From the NCBI GenBank assembly GCA_002434005.1, contig DJJF01000035.1, positions 13,645 through 31,311 of the forward strand: a stretch of DNA of 17,667 bases. Direction: 5' to 3'. This document shows, in pieces, positions 6,918 to 13,344 of the stretch (positions are counted from its first letter, which is position 1; every line of letters starts with the position of its first letter). A program made the translations under genes and the position numbers. This DNA is from Candidatus Saccharibacteria bacterium UBA6575 (GTDB taxonomy: Bacteria > Patescibacteriota > Saccharimonadia > Saccharimonadales > Saccharimonadaceae). The notes beneath the pieces are model-generated. The model made no database searches. It was not told the DNA's origin and worked only from the letters and a program-made list of their open reading frames with translations.

Positions 6918-7469
6918 TTAACTAGGTAGCGTCAGCGCAAGGGTACACATGGTTGCTGCGCTACTCCAGCTACTGGCAGTACCGCCTGCGGTACATGACT
7001 GTCCGGCTCCGCGTAGAAAATAATATATCTCGCGACCTGACGACCAAAACACGATACCTATCGCTTGGCTCCCGCTTCCGTTGTCAATAAGTTGGCCGCC
7101 AGTAACGGGCTCTGTCTGTAGATATTTTGAGATATTCGCAGTAAACGTTGCATCATCATCTGGTATCGTTTGACCACCGGCAATACCGCCAGTCGCACAT
7201 ACGTTGTTAGTGGCGCCGATTGTTGAGGTATAGCCCGAACCGAGACAGATATTACTACGTGTACCATAGGGAGCGCTACCGTTGTTATCAATGGCATATT
7301 GAAAAATAGCTTTTTTGTACGCATTAACTGCAGAAACTGTCTGAGAATTAATAGCCCTCTGTTGAATGCCGTTAAACGCGACTATGGTAATTGTTGCCAA
7401 AATGGCAATGACGACGATTACGATAAGAAGCTCTACGATCGTAAACCCACTCTTTGAACGATTGTGCAT
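6918..7469 (-). CDS. Type IV pilin-like / pseudopilin protein
   Basis: A 183-residue prepilin-like protein. The short basic leader MHNRSKSG is followed by FTIVELLIVIVVIAIL, the classic type III signal: cleavage by a prepilin peptidase after Gly8, Phe at +1 and Glu at +5. The hydrophobic helix is followed by a globular domain with several cysteines and Gly/Ser/Thr-rich loops. It should be a pilus subunit at the cell surface, useful for attachment, twitching or DNA uptake. The frame is open to 7520, but a TGG-TACAAT box ends 7 bases before the ATG at 7469, and the resulting short leader matches type IV prepilins. Divergent from argS, with 54 bases between start codons. No assembly genes are in view. 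Confidence 0.88.
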   Translation of the reverse strand: MHNRSKSGFTIVELLIVIVVIAILATITIVAFNGIQQRAINSQTVSAVNAYKKAIFQYAIDNNGSAPYGTRSNICLGSGYTSTIGATNNVCATGGIAGGQTIPDDDATFTANISKYLQTEPVTGGQLIDNGSGSQAIGIVFWSSGREIYYFLRGAGQSCTAGGTASSWSSAATMCTLALTLPS

Positions 7470-7476
7470 TGACTTC

Positions 7477-7485
7477 ATTGTACCA
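7477..7485 (-). promoter_or_regulatory. Extended -10 promoter of the pilin-like gene, leaderless
   Basis: On the minus strand TGG-TACAAT is followed by 7 bases and the ATG at 7469. It lies within the coding frame of the longer alternative start, which makes that start unlikely. Confidence 0.55.
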
Positions 7486-7505
7486 TGGCTTAAAGAGTCT
7501 ACCCC

Positions 7506-7514
7506 TGTTATAAT
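7506..7514 (+). promoter_or_regulatory. Extended -10 promoter of argS, leaderless or nearly so
   Basis: TGT-TATAAT ends 9 bases before the argS ATG at 7524, so the mRNA would have at most two or three untranslated bases. Confidence 0.55.
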
Positions 7515-7523
7515 CAGCACTAT

Positions 7524-9182
7524 ATGAATAATGTCGTCGCCAGCAGCATAAAAGAATTGTTCGGTATTGATATCAATATCGAATTAACTCGGCCTGAAGC
7601 TCAGTTCGGTGACTACAGTACTAACGTGGCAATGCAACTCGCCGGTAGGCTAGGCAAGAATCCGCGCGACATCGCGATGGAAATCGCGGCGAAATTAGAG
7701 ACGAGTGATTCGTTTGCAAAAGTAGAAGTTGCAGGCCCTGGGTTTATAAATATTTGGTTGAGCGATAGTGCCTTATTGGCTGAGACAGACAAGGCGCCTG
7801 CCCGCCCACTTGAAGGTAAAACGGTTGTTGCGGAATACTCCGACCCAAACCCTTTTAAGGTACTTCACGCTGGGCACCTATACACGACAATTGTTGGTGA
7901 TTCGATTGCACGTTTAGTCGAAGCAGCCGGCGCGACCGTGCACCGTGTGAATTTTGGAGGCGACGTGGGGCTACATGTCGCAAAGAATATGTGGGCGATC
8001 ATACGTGAACTTGGCGGCATAGATGCGAGTAAGCTTGATGAACTCGACAGTGATTTGCATGTGCGTGCTGCTTGGCTGAGCGCACGGTACGTGGAAGGTA
8101 ATGAAGCGTACGAATCGGACGAAGTATCTAAAGCAGAAATTATCGAACTAAATAAGCAGCTATACGCTATTACCAATACCGATGACCATGAGTCGCCACT
8201 CGCCAAGCTGTACTGGAAAGCACGTGAATGGAGCTATGACTACTTTAAGCTGTTCTACGACGAACTTGGTGTGGTGCAATTTGAAAAATACTACCCGGAG
8301 AGCGTCACGACCCCAACTGGGATTGAAACGGTACAAAACGGTCTTAAGAACGGGGTGTACGAAATGAGCGACGGAGCCGTTGTGTTCAAAGGCGAACCGT
8401 ATGGCCTACACACTCGTGTGTTTATCAACTCTGAAGGTCTGCCAACATACGAAGCAAAAGATGTCGGTCTTATTATGCAGAAATGGCGCGACTATTCGTT
8501 CGACCAATCAATCATCATTACTGGCAATGACATTGTTGAGTACATGAAAGTTGTACAAAAGAGCATCGAACAGTTCGAACCAGAACTCGTGAGGCGTAGC
8601 GTGCACTTAACGCATGGCAATCTGAAGCTAGCCGGCGGTAAGAAGATGAGTAGTCGAAAAGGGATGGTACTTTTAGCGCTGGATGTGCTTGAGGCTGCTC
8701 GTGAGGCTCAAACCGCTCAGCATGAAGCAGTGAATGAGCCAGTAGTACTTGGCGCGGTTAAATATGCATTTTTACAAAACCGAATCGGCGGCGATATCGT
8801 TTACGACCCCGAAACCTCAGTAAGCCTAACAGGTAATTCTGGCCCCTACTTACAATACGCACATGCCAGAGCATGTTCGATCGCAGCAAAGGCAACTGCT
8901 ACTGCTGTACTGCCGGAATCACTTACGCCTGAGGAACGATCATTGGTACAAAAACTTGCCAGCTCATCTGAGGTAATCGAGCGCGCGGCAGCCGAGTTAA
9001 TGCCGCACCTTATATGCAACTACTTGTACGAGCTTGCTCAAACATTTAACCGGTTCTACGAGAAGTCACGCATTATTGGTGACGATCGCGAGGCTGAGCG
9101 ATTATGGCTGGTGCAGCGATACACTACTACGCTCGCCTACGGTCTGAGCCTGCTTGGTATCGACGCGCCCGAGCGGCTCTAA
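7524..9182 (+). CDS. argS: Arginyl-tRNA synthetase
   Basis: A class I aminoacyl-tRNA synthetase that charges tRNA-Arg with arginine using ATP. The 552 residues fit the family (about 550-580). The N-terminal additional domain contains EAQFGDYSTNVAMQLA (25-40). The HIGH-type motif appears as HAGH (115-118) within NPFKVLHAGHLY. The KMSKS-type loop reads KKMSSRKG (about 373-380), so both signature motifs are variants but keep the catalytic positions. SGPYLQYAHARACSI and the C-terminal helical anticodon-binding (DALR) domain follow. The start is set by a consensus extended -10 nine bases upstream. It is divergent from the pilin-like gene and followed by a GC-rich orphan with its own promoter beginning 4 bases after the argS stop. 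Confidence 0.97.
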   Translation: MNNVVASSIKELFGIDINIELTRPEAQFGDYSTNVAMQLAGRLGKNPRDIAMEIAAKLETSDSFAKVEVAGPGFINIWLSDSALLAETDKAPARPLEGKTVVAEYSDPNPFKVLHAGHLYTTIVGDSIARLVEAAGATVHRVNFGGDVGLHVAKNMWAIIRELGGIDASKLDELDSDLHVRAAWLSARYVEGNEAYESDEVSKAEIIELNKQLYAITNTDDHESPLAKLYWKAREWSYDYFKLFYDELGVVQFEKYYPESVTTPTGIETVQNGLKNGVYEMSDGAVVFKGEPYGLHTRVFINSEGLPTYEAKDVGLIMQKWRDYSFDQSIIITGNDIVEYMKVVQKSIEQFEPELVRRSVHLTHGNLKLAGGKKMSSRKGMVLLALDVLEAAREAQTAQHEAVNEPVVLGAVKYAFLQNRIGGDIVYDPETSVSLTGNSGPYLQYAHARACSIAAKATATAVLPESLTPEERSLVQKLASSSEVIERAAAELMPHLICNYLYELAQTFNRFYEKSRIIGDDREAERLWLVQRYTTTLAYGLSLLGIDAPERL

Positions 9183-9185
9183 CGC

Positions 9186-9214
9186 TTGCCTCATCTGTTA
9201 AATGGGCGTATAAT
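9186..9214 (+). promoter_or_regulatory. Promoter of the GC-rich orphan at 9287
   Basis: TTGCCT (9186-9191) and a perfect TATAAT (9209-9214) with a 17-base spacer. Transcription would start near 9221, leaving a 65-base leader. Confidence 0.7.
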
Positions 9215-9232
9215 CCGGAACGTCTTGCAGGA

Positions 9233-9259
9233 CCCGGAAGATGAGAGTCATTTTCTGGG
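9233..9259 (+). other. Leader hairpin of the GC-rich orphan at 9287
   Basis: CCCGGAAGATGA (9233-9244) pairs with TCATTTTCTGGG (9248-9259) over 12 positions, two of them G-U, closed by a three-base GAG loop. It sits between the predicted transcription start and the ribosome site at 9274-9279. Confidence 0.55.
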
Positions 9260-9286
9260 AGAACTTCTACATCGGGAGGATGGCTC

Positions 9287-9574
9287 ATGCGGCCTGGATT
9301 GGTTGATGAAGATCTACTCGACGTGCTTTTTCTGAGTGCGGAAACGGCGATACGTGAGGGTAATCCCATTCGTTTCGTCAGGGATCGCGATGCAGATCGC
9401 AATCTGAAGAACCAGATCATGCCGGACTCGTCTGTCGACAAGAGCATCGTGAGCCGGCACTACAAGCAGCTCTGTGAGAGTGGGAGGCTCGAAGTAGTCG
9501 TCGTGGGATACGACAGGCAGACCGTCTTCGGGCAGATCGTGAGTTACGAGATCGTCGAGATCCACACACACTGA
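9287..9574 (+). CDS. GC-rich orphan gene, possible small DNA-binding protein
   Basis: A 95-residue protein of no family I recognise. The middle (about 49-75) reads SSVDKSIVSRHYKQLCESG followed by beta-prone RLEVVVVG, a pattern that could be a winged-helix recognition unit and wing; this is only a suggestion. GGGAGG lies 7 bases before the ATG. It has a full promoter with a 17-base spacer, a structured 65-base leader, and a long-stem terminator, so it is a complete one-gene unit inserted between argS and mscL. Codons end mostly in G or C. A 21-codon frame (9241-9306) begins in the leader hairpin and overlaps its start; whether it is translated is unknown. Confidence 0.7.
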   Translation: MRPGLVDEDLLDVLFLSAETAIREGNPIRFVRDRDADRNLKNQIMPDSSVDKSIVSRHYKQLCESGRLEVVVVGYDRQTVFGQIVSYEIVEIHTH

Positions 9575-9597
9575 CGCAGGCGAGACGATTCCCCACT

Positions 9598-9641
9598 GGG
9601 GGCGACCGATTCCGGTGTGATCCGCCGACGACGGTCGCCCC
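9598..9641 (+). terminator. Terminator of the GC-rich orphan at 9287
   Basis: GGGGCGACCG pairs with CGGTCGCCCC over 10 bp with a large loop. The downstream T run is weak, and CCCC-TA-GGGG follows at once, so the exact 3' end is uncertain. Confidence 0.6.
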
Positions 9642-9654
9642 TAGGGGCAACAAT

Positions 9655-9686
9655 TTGACTAAAAGCACCTATGAAGGTGCTATAAT
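9655..9686 (+). promoter_or_regulatory. mscL promoter with an embedded inverted repeat
   Basis: A consensus extended -10 (TGC-TATAAT, box at 9681-9686) is preceded by TTGACT (9655-9660) at a long 20-base spacing. The inverted repeat AGCACC-TATGAA-GGTGCT (9664-9681) fills the space between them and overlaps the -10 box, as an operator would. Confidence 0.5.
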
Positions 9687-9719
9687 TTTGCCAAATGGTT
9701 TTAATGGAGGAATCATACC

Positions 9720-10136
9720 ATGGCAACTAAATCAGCGAAGCAAACTGCAATTGAGGCAAAACGTGAAGCCGCAAAGGCACGGGCGGAAGCCACGAAAGCG
9801 CGCCTTGCGAGTGGTCATGCAGCGGGGTTCATGAACTTTATTCGTGAGCAGGGCGTGGTTGGCCTAGCAGTCGGTCTTGCCATTGGTACTGCCGCAGGTG
9901 CTAGTGTTAAGTCACTCGTCGACAATTTCATCAACCCGATCGTCGGATTCTTACTCGGCGGTACCGATCTTTCAGGTGTCGTATGGGAAACCGGCTTGAA
10001 GAACGGTGACAAAGAATTGGTGTTTGGGTGGGGAGCCATCTTAAGCTCGCTCATTACACTTACCGCTACAGCGTTAGTTGTCTATCTGATTATCCACGCC
10101 GCAAAGCTAGACAAGCTTGATAAGAAAAAAGCCTAA
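9720..10136 (+). CDS. mscL: Large-conductance mechanosensitive channel
   Basis: MscL opens under membrane tension and releases solutes during hypo-osmotic shock. The 138-residue protein matches the family: an amphipathic start with FMNFIREQGVVGLAVGLAIGTAAGASVKSLV (about 38-68), where the first pore-lining helix begins, then FINPIVGFLLGG, a periplasmic loop, a second membrane segment (about 100-125), and a Lys/Asp-rich C-terminal tail. The first 36 residues are an Ala/Lys/Glu-rich helical extension not present in E. coli MscL (136 residues in total), while the periplasmic loop is short. GGAGG lies 9 bases before the ATG. A 12-bp terminator closes the single-gene unit. Confidence 0.93.
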   Translation: MATKSAKQTAIEAKREAAKARAEATKARLASGHAAGFMNFIREQGVVGLAVGLAIGTAAGASVKSLVDNFINPIVGFLLGGTDLSGVVWETGLKNGDKELVFGWGAILSSLITLTATALVVYLIIHAAKLDKLDKKKA

Positions 10137-10151
10137 AACACACGTATAAAC

Positions 10152-10179
10152 AAATACCCCAGCTTAGCTGGGGTATTTT
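10152..10179 (+). terminator. mscL terminator
   Basis: A 12-bp stem (10152-10163 with 10167-10178) and a TTA loop, with a run of T inside and after the 3' arm. The gdhA -10 box lies only 9 bases further. Confidence 0.8.
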
Positions 10180-10187
10180 AGTAGGCG

Positions 10188-10193
10188 TATAAT
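10188..10193 (+). promoter_or_regulatory. -10 box of gdhA
   Basis: TATAAT 21 bases before the ATG at 10215, followed by an AAGGAGG ribosome site. It shares the context GGCGTATAAT with the promoter at 9209. No -35 box is clear, since the region is taken by the mscL terminator. Confidence 0.5.
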
Positions 10194-10214
10194 TAGGTAG
10201 ATAAGGAGGCAACA

Positions 10215-11408
10215 ATGCTTGATCACGCCCACGACATGATTACACGAGCGGCAGAAAAACTGAACTTCACAAAAGAACAAACCGATGCGGTGCTCGAGAT
10301 TGATAACTTGCATAAGGCAACCATTACGACCGACGCCGGTACATACGATGCATTCCGTTTTCAGCATAGTGATAAACGAGGGCCATATAAAGGTGGTATT
10401 CGGTTCCATCCGCAGGTAAACGAAGATGAAGTAAAAGCGCTTGCAACGCTCATGAGTATTAAGGCCGCAGCCGTCGATATTCCAATGGGTGGTGGTAAAG
10501 GCGGTGTGGTAATTGATGCTAAAAACGCCAGTGATGAAGAGCTTGAGGCAGTGGCGCGAGGGTTCGTAAAAGAGTTTCACCAACACATTGGCCCCGACAG
10601 AGATGTTCCAGCCCCGGATGTAAATACCGATGCACGAATTATCGACTGGATGGTTGATGAGTATGAAAAACAATCTGGTGACACAACGAAGGCATCGTTT
10701 ACAGGCAAAAGCTTAGATAACGGGGGCTCAGAAGGTCGTGCTGCTGCGACAGGCCGTGGCGGGATGATTGCACTTCGCGAATACGCACGGGCGAACGATA
10801 TTGATACTAACGGACTAAAAGTAACAGTGCAGGGAATCGGGAACGTTGGATTCTATTTTGCGCAGTTGGCTCAGGCTGAACTCGGCATAAAAATAGTTGC
10901 CGTATCTAACTCATCTTCAACACTTGTAAAGGCCGATGGATTTGATTTTGGTGGGTTAGAGTTTTCGCGCGGAGTAGCAGATGAATTAAAGTCGGTTGCG
11001 GACGAAGTACTAAGCCCAGACGACATACTATCTGTAGATACGGATGTATTGGTTCTTGCGGCACTTGAAGATGCGGTGAACGGTACTAATCAGGCCCAGA
11101 TTACAGCGACAACGGTGGTTGAACTCGCGAACGGACCACTTGATACCAGTGCACTCGACGCACTCGAAGGTAGGGGAGTTAGTGTTATTCCTGATGTGAT
11201 AGCTAACGCTGGTGGCGTGATCGTGAGCTACCTAGAATGGAAGCAGAATAAGGCAGGCGAGCATTGGGACGAGGCACACGTGAATGACGAGATGGAGCAA
11301 ATAATGGCTAGTGCTATGCAGGCCGCTGCGGCGCGTGCAGACAACGAAGGTGTTAACCTAAAACAAGCTGCATTTATGATCGCTCTCGAACGGCTGAATC
11401 AGAACTAA
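10215..11408 (+). CDS. gdhA: Glutamate dehydrogenase family protein
   Basis: A 397-residue Glu/Leu/Phe/Val dehydrogenase, probably glutamate dehydrogenase, interconverting glutamate and 2-oxoglutarate plus ammonia with NAD(P). The dimerisation/substrate domain holds GPYKGGIRFHP (56-66), K83, the GGGKGG loop with catalytic Lys95, and DVPAPDVNTD with catalytic Asp135. The Rossmann domain has GIGNVG (about 215-220), and NAGGVIVSYLEW lies near the C-terminus. Length and motifs fit bacterial NAD-type GDH better than the roughly 450-residue NADPH enzymes. Cofactor and exact substrate cannot be read with certainty. AAGGAGG precedes the ATG. It stands alone in a genome type with few amino-acid biosynthetic genes, so a catabolic or nitrogen-balancing role is plausible. 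Confidence 0.93.
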   Translation: MLDHAHDMITRAAEKLNFTKEQTDAVLEIDNLHKATITTDAGTYDAFRFQHSDKRGPYKGGIRFHPQVNEDEVKALATLMSIKAAAVDIPMGGGKGGVVIDAKNASDEELEAVARGFVKEFHQHIGPDRDVPAPDVNTDARIIDWMVDEYEKQSGDTTKASFTGKSLDNGGSEGRAAATGRGGMIALREYARANDIDTNGLKVTVQGIGNVGFYFAQLAQAELGIKIVAVSNSSSTLVKADGFDFGGLEFSRGVADELKSVADEVLSPDDILSVDTDVLVLAALEDAVNGTNQAQITATTVVELANGPLDTSALDALEGRGVSVIPDVIANAGGVIVSYLEWKQNKAGEHWDEAHVNDEMEQIMASAMQAAAARADNEGVNLKQAAFMIALERLNQN

Positions 11409-11412
11409 TTGC

Positions 11413-11440
11413 TTTACAAAGTATAGTAATTTGCTATACT
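11413..11440 (+). promoter_or_regulatory. Promoter and palindromic operator of the redox operon
   Basis: TTTACA (11413-11418) and TATACT (11435-11440) are 16 bases apart, with TGC ahead of the -10. A 7-bp inverted repeat AGTATAG-N7-CTATACT (11420-11440) spans the spacer and includes the whole -10 box, a typical position for a repressor site. Confidence 0.6.
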
Positions 11441-11480
11441 AAGTAGAGTAATAAATTTCCGTATCTACAGGAGGGACAGC

Positions 11481-12071
11481 ATGAAACTATTGATCGTTAA
11501 TGGTAGCACTAGGCAAGCACGCGCGACTGATCGCGTCGTTAAATGGGTTGAAAACAATGTAAAAGGTTACGGGCTTGAAAACGTCGAGTTCGAAACTATC
11601 GATCTACGTGAACTTAACCTGCCGCTGTTTGACGAACCTGTTAGTCCAATGATGAACGAGAACCGCGTAACTGAGGGGAGTGTGAAACAATGGCTCGACG
11701 CGCTCGCGGGTGCTGACGGCTACGTTTTTGTAACGCCAGAATATAACCACGCCATGGGTAACGGCCTAAAGAATGCAATCGACTTCATTGATTACCAAAT
11801 TATGAAGAAGCCTTTTATCGTCGTTGGTCACGGTGGTGTTGGTGGTGCGCGCGCCATTGAAAACGTCAAGACAACGCTTAATGCCAATATCGGCGCGGTG
11901 CCTGTGCCAAACAGTGTGAACGTGTTTGGTTACGTTGGCTACCAAGATCTTATTTCCGAGACGGGTGAGCCGAACGACGACAACGTACGCGCACAGGAAG
12001 GTCCACTCAAGGGTGCTGTTGAGACGCTGGCATGGTACGCTAACGCGCTCAAGACCGCACGCGAACAATAA
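11481..12071 (+). CDS. NADPH-dependent FMN reductase family protein
   Basis: A 196-residue flavodoxin-like reductase. The first strand and phosphate loop read LLIVNGSTRQARATD (3-17), and the flavin-contact motif PEYNHAMGNGLKNAIDFI follows (about 86-103). The family reduces FMN, quinones, azo compounds or chromate with NAD(P)H in the cytosol. Length and motifs are standard. AGGAGGG lies 5 bases ahead of the ATG. msrB follows after 20 bases with its own ribosome site, so the two share one mRNA. Pairing with a methionine sulfoxide reductase, and a palindrome over the promoter, suggest induction by oxidants or electrophiles; that regulation is inferred. Confidence 0.9.
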   Translation: MKLLIVNGSTRQARATDRVVKWVENNVKGYGLENVEFETIDLRELNLPLFDEPVSPMMNENRVTEGSVKQWLDALAGADGYVFVTPEYNHAMGNGLKNAIDFIDYQIMKKPFIVVGHGGVGGARAIENVKTTLNANIGAVPVPNSVNVFGYVGYQDLISETGEPNDDNVRAQEGPLKGAVETLAWYANALKTAREQ

Positions 12072-12091
12072 TCTATTACAAGGAGGCTACT

Positions 12092-12487
12092 ATGGCCGAC
12101 GAAACGCAGTGGAAGGATAAACTGACACCCGAGCAGTATCGGGTGCTCCGCGAAAAGGGGACTGAGGCACCTGGGTCCGGTAAGTACGTGGACTTTTACG
12201 AAGACGGCGAGTATCACTGCGCGGCTTGTGGCCAGGCGTTGTTTAGCAGCAATACTAAATACGAATCGACCATGCCTGGACTGATTGGTTGGCCGGCGTT
12301 CAGCGAGGCGGCCGGAAAAGGTGCGGTGACATTAGAAGACGATAATTCGCTTGGCATGCAGCGCACCGAAGTGTTATGTAGCAACTGCGGCAGTCACTTG
12401 GGGCACTTATTTGCCGATGATAGCTCGCCTAATGGGCAACATTACTGTATTAACTCTGTTTGCTTAGATTTTAACGCAAAAAAATAA
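12092..12487 (+). CDS. msrB: Peptide-methionine (R)-S-oxide reductase
   Basis: MsrB repairs methionine-R-sulfoxide in proteins. The 131-residue protein has TEAPGSGKY (24-32), two zinc-binding pairs CAAC (43, 46) and CSNC (96, 99), RTEVLC (91-96), GSHLGHLF (100-107) and the catalytic Cys119 in YCINS. The resolving Cys often found just before GWP is missing here (MPGLIGWPAF, 61-70), with a few extra residues in that loop. A Cys at 124, five residues after the catalytic one, could serve instead; this is speculation. AAGGAGG precedes the ATG. Second gene of the redox operon. Its last codons overlap the T tract of the terminator of the gene on the other strand. Confidence 0.94.
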   Translation: MADETQWKDKLTPEQYRVLREKGTEAPGSGKYVDFYEDGEYHCAACGQALFSSNTKYESTMPGLIGWPAFSEAAGKGAVTLEDDNSLGMQRTEVLCSNCGSHLGHLFADDSSPNGQHYCINSVCLDFNAKK

Positions 12488-12500
12488 CCCACGAAGGGTT
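12478..12500 (-). terminator. Terminator of the GC-rich orphan at 12603-13211
   Basis: On the minus strand AACCC-TTCGT-GGGTT is followed by A and seven T. The stem is short, but the T tract is strong and lies inside the end of msrB. Confidence 0.6.
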
Positions 12501-12598
12501 TGCCATGAAGGCGGGGAGAGTTTACTGAATAGGATAGGGCCGTCGTTAGCCTGTCCCTCGACTGTTATCTCATCCCCACCTTCAAGAAGTTCATGGCA
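12501..12598 (-). ncRNA. Long structured 3' RNA of the GC-rich orphan
   Basis: Almost the whole interval between the stop of the orphan gene and its terminator folds back on itself. Pairing runs 12501-12509 with 12590-12598 (9 bp), then after a 9-base bulge 12510-12520 with 12569-12580 (11 bp, one bulged base, one G-U on the minus strand). An apical 7-position stem follows, 12532-12538 with 12550-12556. The terminator comes directly after in the minus direction, so I read it as a structured 3' untranslated RNA or processed small RNA. It matches no family I know. Confidence 0.45.
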
Positions 12599-12602
12599 TC
12601 GG

Positions 12603-13211
12603 TCACGTGAGTCCGATGGATGTTCCAGCCGGGATGCCCCGACTCTTGCTCTGCGCCCGAACGCGCCCGTGGAAGTTGCGGTCGTCGACCTTGAACAGAG
12701 ACTTGGCGCGCCGCTTGTACTCAGTCCACTCATCGACGCTGCTCTGAGCGATTTGCCAGATGCCCACGCCTTCGTCGTACCAGATCTCACCTCGTGAACG
12801 CATGGTCTCGGCGACCATCACAAGGATGTCGAACTCTGCTCGATGGATGACCTTGTCGACCAGGTTGGGGTTGTAGTCGTTGAACTCCTCTGCCAGCTGG
12901 AACGGCTGGATGAACCGACGGTGCTTACGCTGGTTCACAAAGGAAGCAAGATCACTCAGCTTGTTCTTCAGACCCCAGATGTAGTTGTCCGTTCGCTGCT
13001 GAGGAGACCGATCAGATCCAGGCTTGTAGCGAGGATTCTTTTCCTTGGCGTAGAAGAACTCACCGATGATGCGCCGCCTTGCTGCGGCAGCAAAGTCGGC
13101 GATTTCTTCCGGGTCGAACAGCTCGTTGAGCTTGAAGCCAGTGAAGAGAATCTTGTTGTACACCTCCCGAGAAGGTTGACGGTATATGCTGTCCCTTTGT
13201 GACTTTCGCAC
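12603..13211 (-). CDS. GC-rich orphan gene, basic helical protein
   Basis: A 202-residue protein starting at GTG, with GGGAG 5 bases ahead. I do not recognise it. It is basic, with Arg/Lys clusters such as AAARRRIIGEFF (about 42-53), NQRKHRR (about 93-99) and the C-terminal region, and many aromatic residues. There is no signal peptide or membrane segment. Nucleic-acid binding would fit the charge but nothing proves it. Codons end mostly in G or C, unlike msrB. A promoter with a 17-base spacer lies upstream, about 50 bases of leader follow, and a structured 3' RNA plus terminator close the unit. It is divergent from the ribozyme-led orphan at 13423, and the two form one 1.5-kb GC-rich block between msrB and orn. 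Confidence 0.7.
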   Translation of the reverse strand: MRKSQRDSIYRQPSREVYNKILFTGFKLNELFDPEEIADFAAAARRRIIGEFFYAKEKNPRYKPGSDRSPQQRTDNYIWGLKNKLSDLASFVNQRKHRRFIQPFQLAEEFNDYNPNLVDKVIHRAEFDILVMVAETMRSRGEIWYDEGVGIWQIAQSSVDEWTEYKRRAKSLFKVDDRNFHGRVRAQSKSRGIPAGTSIGLT

Positions 13212-13266
13212 AGGAACTCCCGAATTGTGTAGGTGTTGGTGTCAGCAGAATACTCCGCTTGCCCTC

Positions 13267-13295
13267 AAAATACGCCTAATGCCACAAAAAGACAA
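13267..13295 (-). promoter_or_regulatory. Promoter of the GC-rich orphan at 12603-13211
   Basis: On the minus strand TTGTCT (13290-13295), a 17-base spacer and TATTTT (13267-13272) give a start near 13260 and a leader of about 50 bases. Confidence 0.55.
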
Positions 13296-13307
13296 GAGCA
13301 TTATGCT

Positions 13308-13337
13308 TTGCTATTGCTAAGACTAGCTATTTATTAT
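13308..13337 (+). promoter_or_regulatory. Promoter driving the hammerhead ribozyme and orphan gene
   Basis: TTGCTA (13308-13313), an 18-base spacer and TATTAT (13332-13337) place the start at about 13344-13345, the first paired base of ribozyme stem III. An alternative pair, TTGCTA (13314-13319) with GATAAT (13340-13345), has a poor 20-base spacer and would start inside the ribozyme. Confidence 0.5.
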
Positions 13338-13344
13338 AGGATAA

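Noticed and set aside
9598..9655. HDV-like ribozyme at the end of the orphan at 9287 (GGGGCAAC resembles part of the HDV core)
   Set aside because: The nested double pseudoknot pairings cannot be assembled; a simple 10-bp terminator stem explains the sequence.
9197..12550. Integron attC-like boxes (GTTAAAT near 9198, GTTAGCC near 12545)
   Set aside because: No paired complementary box at the right distance, no integrase, and the islands occur singly and on both strands rather than in a cassette array.
12464..12790. Open frame on the - strand overlapping the end of the orphan at 12603
   Set aside because: It crosses the structured RNA and terminator and overlaps the orphan in another frame; treated as a shadow, not a frameshifted continuation.
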